Assembly: GCA_002365865.1 (NCBI GenBank)
Contig: DFAQ01000057.1
Span: 1-10,541 of the forward strand
Direction: 5' to 3'
DNA from: Pelotomaculum sp. UBA3102
GTDB taxonomy: Bacteria > Bacillota > Desulfotomaculia > Desulfotomaculales > Pelotomaculaceae
Length of the DNA stretch: 10,541 nucleotides
Notes under the pieces: generated by a model
Told to the model about the DNA's origin: nothing
The model's database searches: none
The model's input: only the letters and a program-made list of their open reading frames with translations
In this document: positions 5,609 through 10,541 of the stretch, piece by piece
Layout: every line of letters begins with the position of its first letter
How positions within the stretch are numbered: the first letter of the stretch is position 1
Program-made: the position numbers and the translations under genes

Positions 5609-6658
5609 TCAGCTATGATTGACACAAACCAAGCGGTTTTCCCTGTCCGGCACCAGGCGCGCCGTTGATTTGCGGCAAAGCGGGCATACCGGCAATTCCA
5701 GGCAGCCGGCCGGCAGGTTGTACAACAATGTTGTATTTAAAAGGCGGTCTTTATGCTGCACTTCCAACTTAATGTGCACCCGCGGCAAGTGGCAGGCCAC
5801 CAGGTGATCCAGGCGAAGTTCCGCTTCCATTGCATAGCGCTCCAGAATGTCCTTTTCGCGGCGCCGCCAGTCCGCATGTATTGCAGACATTTGCCCGGCC
5901 AGCCTTTCTTTTTTGGCCGCGTCTTCGGTAGCTGCTATTTTTTTTTCTATGTCCCTCAGGGTTTGGTTATAATAACTGTTCACCTTGGACATTTCCCGGG
6001 CTACCTGCAAGTTCACCTGTCCTTGTAAGGCCAGCGCTCTTTCCTCCGCCAGCTTTTTTGCCTCACGGCAAGCTGCTTTATACAGGACGGGAACAGGCAA
6101 GCATTCGGATTGCGAAATCTGATACTGCGGCTCATTTGCAGGCACTACCTTATCCCACCATTTAAAGAAATCAGGGGAAGGCAGGCCGGTGAAGCCGTCC
6201 ATAACCACCGTCAGCAGTTCTTCTACCTTTTCATGAGAGCAGTAAGCAGCGTGAAAATAAAAGCACCAGAATACGTGGTCGGCCACCCACTGGTATACTA
6301 TCCTGGGCGGGCGGCAGCACAAAAATTTGATTTTTTCGGCAATTTCCCGGTCAAAACGGCGGCTCTGGCTGAACCCTTGTTTGGGACAGTAAAGTACTGT
6401 ATACCGGCCATAGCCCGCAGCAAGGCGCGCCGCAGTGTCAAGCAGGGGGCTGCCGTAGGTGATAAACGCGGCCGACGGGTTTTCTTGAGCCGTTTCATAA
6501 TCAAAGGCCAGCATAATATGCTCGCCGAAACGAGAAGCCAGCTCGTCAGGGAGCAGTGCCTCCACCACTTCATAACCCGCCTCTTCAACTACGGCGCCGG
6601 CTCGCTCGAGATAACCGGTGATAAATGAACGCAGGTCAAGTTTATCCGGCACAAGCAA
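5609..6658 (-). CDS. Unrecognised coiled-coil protein with C-terminal zinc-ribbon-like motif, partner of SNF2 helicase
   Basis: A 349-residue soluble protein I cannot assign to a family. Residues 1-190 appear to form a mixed alpha/beta globular domain with many aromatics (VYQWVADHVFWCFYFHAAYC, 121-140). Residues about 194-285 are a long charged helix with coiled-coil character, rich in A, E, K and R. The tail has CPLC at 325-328 and CVNH at 345-348, a spacing that fits a small zinc ribbon. The start is TTG at 6658, supported by GGGAGG 9 nt upstream. It lies 165 bp downstream of the SNF2 helicase on the same strand. Coiled coil plus zinc ribbon suggests an adaptor or nucleic-acid-binding subunit working with the helicase; this is inference from neighbourhood. 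The cas4 remnant follows 68 bp later. Confidence 0.8.
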   Translation of the reverse strand: MLVPDKLDLRSFITGYLERAGAVVEEAGYEVVEALLPDELASRFGEHIMLAFDYETAQENPSAAFITYGSPLLDTAARLAAGYGRYTVLYCPKQGFSQSRRFDREIAEKIKFLCCRPPRIVYQWVADHVFWCFYFHAAYCSHEKVEELLTVVMDGFTGLPSPDFFKWWDKVVPANEPQYQISQSECLPVPVLYKAACREAKKLAEERALALQGQVNLQVAREMSKVNSYYNQTLRDIEKKIAATEDAAKKERLAGQMSAIHADWRRREKDILERYAMEAELRLDHLVACHLPRVHIKLEVQHKDRLLNTTLLYNLPAGCLELPVCPLCRKSTARLVPDRENRLVCVNHS

Positions 6659-6726
6659 TTGTATTTGCCTCCCTTTGCATTATTGAGCAAAAGAATGTAT
6701 CCCACGCTTTAATACAAGCAACTTGC

Positions 6727-6767
6727 GGAAGTGAACCTCCTCCGGGACAAGCCCGGAGGCTTCTTCC
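6727..6767 (+). repeat. Second IS200/IS605-like hairpin, between SNF2 gene and its neighbour
   Basis: CCTCCGGG (6739-6746), loop ACAAG and CCCGGAGG (6752-6759) form a perfect 8-bp stem. Outer arms GGAAG (6727-6731) and CTTCC (6763-6767) can extend it. Its apex GGGACAAGCCCGG matches GGGACGAGCCCGG of the hairpin at 3523-3535 with one change, in the same orientation. Neither strand has a good T tract, so a simple terminator is unlikely, though it could still attenuate read-through from the SNF2 gene. The rest of 6659-6823 holds the ribosome binding site of the downstream gene and nothing else recognised. Confidence 0.4.
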
Positions 6768-6823
6768 CGAAGGTTTCTCATTTCATCGAAAGCTGCCCTG
6801 CTAAAGCAAGGTCTTGCGCTTCC

Positions 6824-9403
6824 TCAATCTCCCGGCAGCAGTTCTCCCAAAAGCTTGTCGTCCAGCTCCCTTACCGACAAATAATGATTTTTTGCCTCAA
6901 TAAGCTTTTCACCCAGTTCGTTCAGGCTGGCCTTGAGACCGTCATCATCGGCAGTGCCCGCCCAGATATCCATGATAATATCTTCAAAATCTCTTTTTTC
7001 CTTCAAGTTGCCGAGAATCATGTCCAGCTCTCCCACCACAAGCTGGAACATATTGATCTTGGCGTCCAGCAGTTCCAGGATGTGCGCCTCCACCGTGCCG
7101 GCAGCAGACAGGTTGTATATATACACGTCCTTTGTCTGCCCCAGCCGGTGAATGCGCCCGATCCGCTGCTCTATGCGCATCGGGTTCCAGGGCAGGTCGT
7201 AGTTGACCATAATGTTGCAAAACTGCAGGTTGCGCCCCTCGCTGCCGTTTTCAGTAGAAACCAGCACCCTGGCGTTTTCAGAAAATAAACGGACGTTTTC
7301 TTCCTTTTCCAGCCTGCGCATGCCTCCATGCAATTCGGCTACCGCCAGTCCCTCGCGGCGCAGCATACCGGCCAGAAAACGCTGGGTTTCCCTAAAACAG
7401 GTAAATACCAGCACTTTGACAGGTATTTTTTGCAGCAAGCGAACGAGTGCGGCAGCCTTGGCCCGTTGTGGAACGTTTCCGGCTTGACCTGCCAGAGTTT
7501 CCGAAAGGCACCTCAGCGGCCTGGGGTAGCTGTCACTGGCGGCAATCTTGGCCAGGGTGGGCAAGACCGCCTCAATACTGCTGCCCACCTCCCGCTGCAG
7601 CGTCTTTAACACGAACTGGTTTACCCCGCCGGTAATCTTGCCGGAACCTTGCGAGTAATAGCCGCGCACAAAAGAGGTGAGCCTCTGGTAAAAAGCCGAT
7701 TCCTCCGGCGAAAGCGTTACTTCCACCACTTCGGCGTGGCGCTTGGCCGTAATGACGCCTGTATCGCTGCGCCGGTTGCGCACCATGACCTCACGCACCA
7801 GTTTTTTTAGATTCTCCGGGTTTTTCGGCTTAAACGGGTCTCCCCTGGTGATGTACTTTCTCTTGAAAGAGGAAGCTGCCTCCAGGTGGCCCGGCTGCAG
7901 GAGGGTAATAAGGTTGAACAGTTCTTCCAGGTTGTTTTCCACAGGGGTAGCAGTCAGAAGGAGGATATATTTCTTTTTCAGCCGGCTGACCAATTGGTGG
8001 GCCTGGGTGCGCTGCTTTTTCAGGTGGTGTGCCTCGTCTACGATGACCAGGTCGTACTGGGAATTCAGCACCTGGTCTCTGTGCGGCTCCCTTTTGGCTG
8101 TATCGATAGATGCGATGATGCGCGGGAAGGTTGCCCAGGGCTGCGGCTCTGACTTGAAGGCGGAAGAATCATAAGTAATAAAATCCAGGTTGAACCTGGT
8201 CTGCATTTCTGTACGCCACTGTTCCACCAGCGACGGGGGAGTCAAAATCAGTACGCGCCGCACCAGGCCCCGCAGGAGGTACTCCAGCATGATCAGCCCC
8301 GCCTCAATGGTTTTGCCGAGCCCCACCTCGTCGCATAAAAGCGCCCTCCCCCGCATATTTTTCAAAACGTGCCGCACTGTAGCCAGCTGGTAATCCAGTA
8401 ACTGGACATCGCGGGCCGCATTTAATGAAAGCAATATTTCAAAGCCGGGCGACAGCCAAAGGGACAATGCTTGGCGGTGCAGGTAAAGGTCGGAAGCGGG
8501 AGATGAGGACCCGGATTCGGCCAGCTTTAAAACAGCAGCGTCTTCCTCCGGAAAGAAGGTCACTTTTAGCGGCGGCATTTTGGCCGGGGATATAGCATTA
8601 TTCCCAGCTTTTTCGCTGGAGCAGGCGTATTTCCGGTATTGTTCAGCGGGCGATCGGGCAGGAGGGGCGGAGACCTTTTGCCCGGCAGCAGGTTCTGCAC
8701 CTGTCTGTGCAGAAACGGTTTCCTTTTCAATTTCGCCTTTGCAGCCTGAGACCTGCCGGCCAGCATGCAAAGCGGCATTTCCAGTCATCTCGGACGCACG
8801 TGACTTTTTGCCGCGTCCCTGTTCCTGCCCGGCTTTATTGTAAACAGGATAACTATCGTTAAAAAGGCTTAACTGCTCCAGCAGAAAAGTTTCAGTATTC
8901 TCCCGTCCGGCTTTTTTTTCAGCTTTTTTATTTAAAGCTGGAGCAGTTTTCCGGTATAAACCGTCACCGGTTCCGCTACTCGACGGCGGCTCTGTCGTTT
9001 CCGCCTTTTTGCCCGGCCCGCCGCCGCCTGCAACTTTTCCGTTCTCACCTTTGCGCTCCGGTTGCATTTCACTCGGACTTGCTCCGGTAACTTCATTCGC
9101 GTTGATACTTTCAGGCCTCCGCTCTGTATCGGGAATTAAGTAGAGGACGGAATCTTCACCCAACGTTACGGTAAAAACGGTCGCTCCCGACTGCATTACG
9201 AGTTCCCTGAGACCCCGGCCGCGAATAGAAGTAGCCCTGGCATTCAAGCGGCATTCCAGCGGCGTTTTCCCTCCTATGGAAACGAGCAACTTTTTGCCGG
9301 CGAAGGAAGAAAGCATTTTTTTAAGTTCGCCTTGCACAGGCAGGAAATTCAAGGCAAAGAGCGCCGGGTTTACGTTGATTTTTAGCATATCTTTGTCTCC
9401 CAA
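6824..9403 (-). CDS. SNF2/RapA-like DNA-dependent ATPase with sliding-clamp-binding motif
   Basis: An 859-residue superfamily 2 translocase that would use ATP to move on double-stranded DNA and remodel bound proteins. Residues 1-92 look like a small folded domain. Residues about 93-275 are a low-complexity linker rich in G, K, E, P and S, containing QLSLF at 177-181, an exact match to the DnaN clamp-binding consensus. The ATPase core follows: LLDYQL (335-340), Walker A DEVGLGKT (358-365), DEAH (456-459), LTATP (483-487). Helicase lobe 2 has VLVFTCFRET (664-673), STENGSEGRNLQ (716-727) and QRIGRIHRLGQ (746-756), the arginine-finger motif of RapA-type enzymes. The start is TTG 9403 (GAGGTG 5 nt upstream) or ATG 9388 (Met6, GGGAG 9 nt upstream); both are plausible. 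All catalytic motifs are intact. DISARM DrmD and RapA are distant relatives, but their partner genes are absent. Confidence 0.93.
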   Translation of the reverse strand: MGDKDMLKINVNPALFALNFLPVQGELKKMLSSFAGKKLLVSIGGKTPLECRLNARATSIRGRGLRELVMQSGATVFTVTLGEDSVLYLIPDTERRPESINANEVTGASPSEMQPERKGENGKVAGGGGPGKKAETTEPPSSSGTGDGLYRKTAPALNKKAEKKAGRENTETFLLEQLSLFNDSYPVYNKAGQEQGRGKKSRASEMTGNAALHAGRQVSGCKGEIEKETVSAQTGAEPAAGQKVSAPPARSPAEQYRKYACSSEKAGNNAISPAKMPPLKVTFFPEEDAAVLKLAESGSSSPASDLYLHRQALSLWLSPGFEILLSLNAARDVQLLDYQLATVRHVLKNMRGRALLCDEVGLGKTIEAGLIMLEYLLRGLVRRVLILTPPSLVEQWRTEMQTRFNLDFITYDSSAFKSEPQPWATFPRIIASIDTAKREPHRDQVLNSQYDLVIVDEAHHLKKQRTQAHQLVSRLKKKYILLLTATPVENNLEELFNLITLLQPGHLEAASSFKRKYITRGDPFKPKNPENLKKLVREVMVRNRRSDTGVITAKRHAEVVEVTLSPEESAFYQRLTSFVRGYYSQGSGKITGGVNQFVLKTLQREVGSSIEAVLPTLAKIAASDSYPRPLRCLSETLAGQAGNVPQRAKAAALVRLLQKIPVKVLVFTCFRETQRFLAGMLRREGLAVAELHGGMRRLEKEENVRLFSENARVLVSTENGSEGRNLQFCNIMVNYDLPWNPMRIEQRIGRIHRLGQTKDVYIYNLSAAGTVEAHILELLDAKINMFQLVVGELDMILGNLKEKRDFEDIIMDIWAGTADDDGLKASLNELGEKLIEAKNHYLSVRELDDKLLGELLPGD

Positions 9404-9442
9404 GATGTCACCTCATTAAAAACCTCTCTAAAAATAAATGTT

Positions 9443-9720
9443 CTCCTTTACTTCCAGATTGTCTCTAACCTTGTGGCAGCGGCCTTTGGTGGCCAGAACC
9501 TGTTTGACGGTCCCTTTCTTGCTCCGAAGATTTTCACCGGCAATGTAGTGGCCGTAACCTCTTGGATACCGACATGTCGGAGGTATTACCTGGCCGCACC
9601 TAGCAGCGTACCGGTTACCGTCCCTGATAACCGCCAGACCGATAACCACCTTGGACAGGTCAGGGCGCTTATCTTGGCTCCACCCAAGCTTCCTGAAATT
9701 ATCCTGCTCCTCTTTACCCT
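9443..9720 (-). pseudogene. IS1634-type transposase remnant, internally deleted and frameshifted
   Basis: Fragments of an IS4-superfamily DDE transposase appear in order on the minus strand. They are GWSQDKRPDLSKVVIGLAVI plus RDG (about 9685-9617), then in another frame VRPGNTSDMSV (9599-9567), then back in the first frame YIAGENLRSKKG (from 9547) and KVRDNLEVKE (to 9443). In intact IS1634-family proteins these motifs are spread over a few hundred residues, so a large internal deletion and at least two frame changes have occurred. A continuous reading frame of 125 codons (9428-9805) links the pieces by accident and starts inside the membrane-protein gene. The remnant fills the 350 bp between that gene and the SNF2 helicase. 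Confidence 0.8.
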
Positions 9721-9752
9721 TATGCCTGCCCAAGCGGGTCGACGGAATCCGG

Positions 9753-10340
9753 CTATTCCGGTGGTTTCCGGAAAGGGAAGCGGGCACGGTAGTAGTTGAT
9801 TCCAATGTAGCTTATGATAAGGATGATAGCAAGCAACAAGACGGTTTCTGCAAGGTCGCGGGTCTTGTAAAGGTGATACCCTAGCCCGGTATACACGATA
9901 GCGGTGGGAATTTTACCCACAGCGGATGCAGCTGTAAACACCCAGAAGGGAACGCCCCCTACCCCGGCACCCACGTTGATAAGGGGAGTGGGAACCACCG
10001 GAAAGACCCTGGCTATCACAATCCCCCAAAACCCGTACCTGGGGTCGGCAGCCTCCAGGTTCAGCCGGCACCTTTCGTTCACCCGTCTGACAAACCAATC
10101 TTTCCCCAGAGCTCTGGAAATCCAGAAGGCCGCGCAGGCTCCCAGCAGAGCTCCCGACCAAGAAAGCAGGAAGCCCTCCCAAAAACCGAATATCATCCCC
10201 GCCGCTCCGGCCAGGATCATATAAGGAAAAAGTGGTATGACCGCTTGTATGAAGAAAAGACCGAAGGCTACTGCAGGAGCCAGACCGTTGAAACTGCTGA
10301 TGTATCTCACAGTAGCCTCCAGTGTCAATTTGTCCACCAC
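9753..10340 (-). CDS. TVP38/TMEM64-family (VTT domain) membrane protein
   Basis: A 195-residue integral membrane protein of the DedA/VTT superfamily, whose members are linked to membrane lipid scrambling, envelope homeostasis and ion or drug tolerance; the substrate here is unknown. Hydrophobic segments lie at roughly 18-36, 38-56, 58-76, 118-140 and 165-182. The re-entrant-loop signatures are an early PLFPYMILAGAAG, which carries the FP...AG pattern, and VFPVVPTPLINVGAGVGGVP around 112-131, with the R-x-FPxxP and NxxAG motifs typical of TVP38. The product starts with tandem GTG GTG (10340/10337), with AGAGGGA 11 nt upstream of the first. It stands between two transposase remnants and appears to be a single-gene unit. 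Confidence 0.9.
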   Translation of the reverse strand: MVDKLTLEATVRYISSFNGLAPAVAFGLFFIQAVIPLFPYMILAGAAGMIFGFWEGFLLSWSGALLGACAAFWISRALGKDWFVRRVNERCRLNLEAADPRYGFWGIVIARVFPVVPTPLINVGAGVGGVPFWVFTAASAVGKIPTAIVYTGLGYHLYKTRDLAETVLLLAIILIISYIGINYYRARFPFRKPPE

Positions 10341-10382
10341 TGTTTAACCGATCCCTCTTTTTATGGAAAAATATTTTCTGCA

Positions 10383-10541
10383 CTACTTCTTAAAAATCAA
10401 GTAGCCCTCCGAGTGGGTGCCATAATAGTTTTTCCGGCCCAGGGTCGCGGGACGCAAGATACGTTCGGCCAGATTGTTATCCATGAGCACCCGGGGATGA
10501 TCCAAGAATATATTAAATTACGTGTAAATGGTTAATACTAC
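10383..10541 (-). pseudogene. IS66-family transposase C-terminal remnant
   Basis: The minus-strand frame from the window edge reads FNIFLDHPRVLMDNNLAERI then LRPATLGRKNYYGTHSEG, the hallmark of the IS66 TnpC C-terminus (FLDDxRIPMDNNxAERxLRPxxxGRKNY). A TAA at 10518-10520 interrupts the frame just upstream, and the protein stops early at TAG 10383-10385 after YLIFKK, before the usual C-terminal extension. It is therefore inactive; more of the element may lie beyond the window. Between it and the VTT gene (10341-10382) I see only that gene's ribosome binding site. Confidence 0.85.

Noticed and set aside
9569..9580. 12-bp palindrome CCGACATGTCGG
   Set aside because: It falls within the IS1634 coding remnant (codons for the TSDMSV motif), so it is probably chance.
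9428..9805. A 125-residue hypothetical protein
   Set aside because: It is an accidental frame through an internally deleted IS1634 transposase, and its start lies inside the VTT gene.
10245..10535. A 96-residue plus-strand protein at the right end
   Set aside because: The minus strand there encodes the conserved MDNNLAERILRP motif of IS66, and the plus frame is its shadow.

Overview
The window looks like a low-to-moderate GC Gram-positive genome, probably a clostridial or Desulfotomaculum/Pelotomaculum-like Firmicute. The basis is an hpt-guaA pair, consensus sigma-A promoter spacing, strong GGAGG-type ribosome binding sites, many TTG/GTG starts and a type I-B-like Cas4 remnant. The taxon is an inference; no rRNA or tRNA is present. 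All intact genes are on the minus strand. The only plus-strand coding signal is an integrase remnant at the left edge.

Region by region, left to right. 1-157: non-coding, repeat-bearing DNA that looks like the end of a mobile element and finishes in a perfect 36-bp palindrome. 151-360: C-terminal remnant of a tyrosine recombinase, followed by a hairpin terminator and then the 3' end of guaA, a known island integration site. 439-2531: hpt and guaA overlap by 4 bp and read from a perfect-consensus promoter (purine salvage and GMP synthesis). 2657-3376: a membrane-anchored protein resembling LolA/LppX-type lipoprotein carriers. 3377-3675: non-coding, with an AT-rich dyad and an IS200/IS605-like hairpin. 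3676-4617: an unusually long ammonia-dependent NAD synthetase. 4618-5540: a graveyard of short, broken or tiny reading frames: a PAS-domain scrap, a small helical antitoxin-like protein, a 28-codon ORF with an excellent ribosome binding site, an unidentified fragment and a frameshifted cas4 remnant. 5609-9403: an unrecognised coiled-coil protein with a C-terminal zinc-ribbon-like motif, then a large RapA-like SNF2 helicase. A 165-bp gap holding a second IS-like hairpin separates them. 9443-9720: IS1634-type transposase remnant. 9753-10340: a TVP38/TMEM64 (VTT/DedA superfamily) membrane protein. 10383-10541: IS66 transposase C-terminal remnant.

How it fits together: hpt and guaA form one clear operon. 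The rest is an accessory landscape worn by transposons, with at least four distinct mobile-element relics and one CRISPR-Cas relic. The most interesting intact part is the SNF2 helicase plus coiled-coil/zinc protein. The helicase carries, inside a long disordered linker, an exact QLSLF pentapeptide that matches the consensus DnaN sliding-clamp-binding motif. This suggests a replication-coupled or DNA-surveillance role for a pair I cannot assign to a known system.
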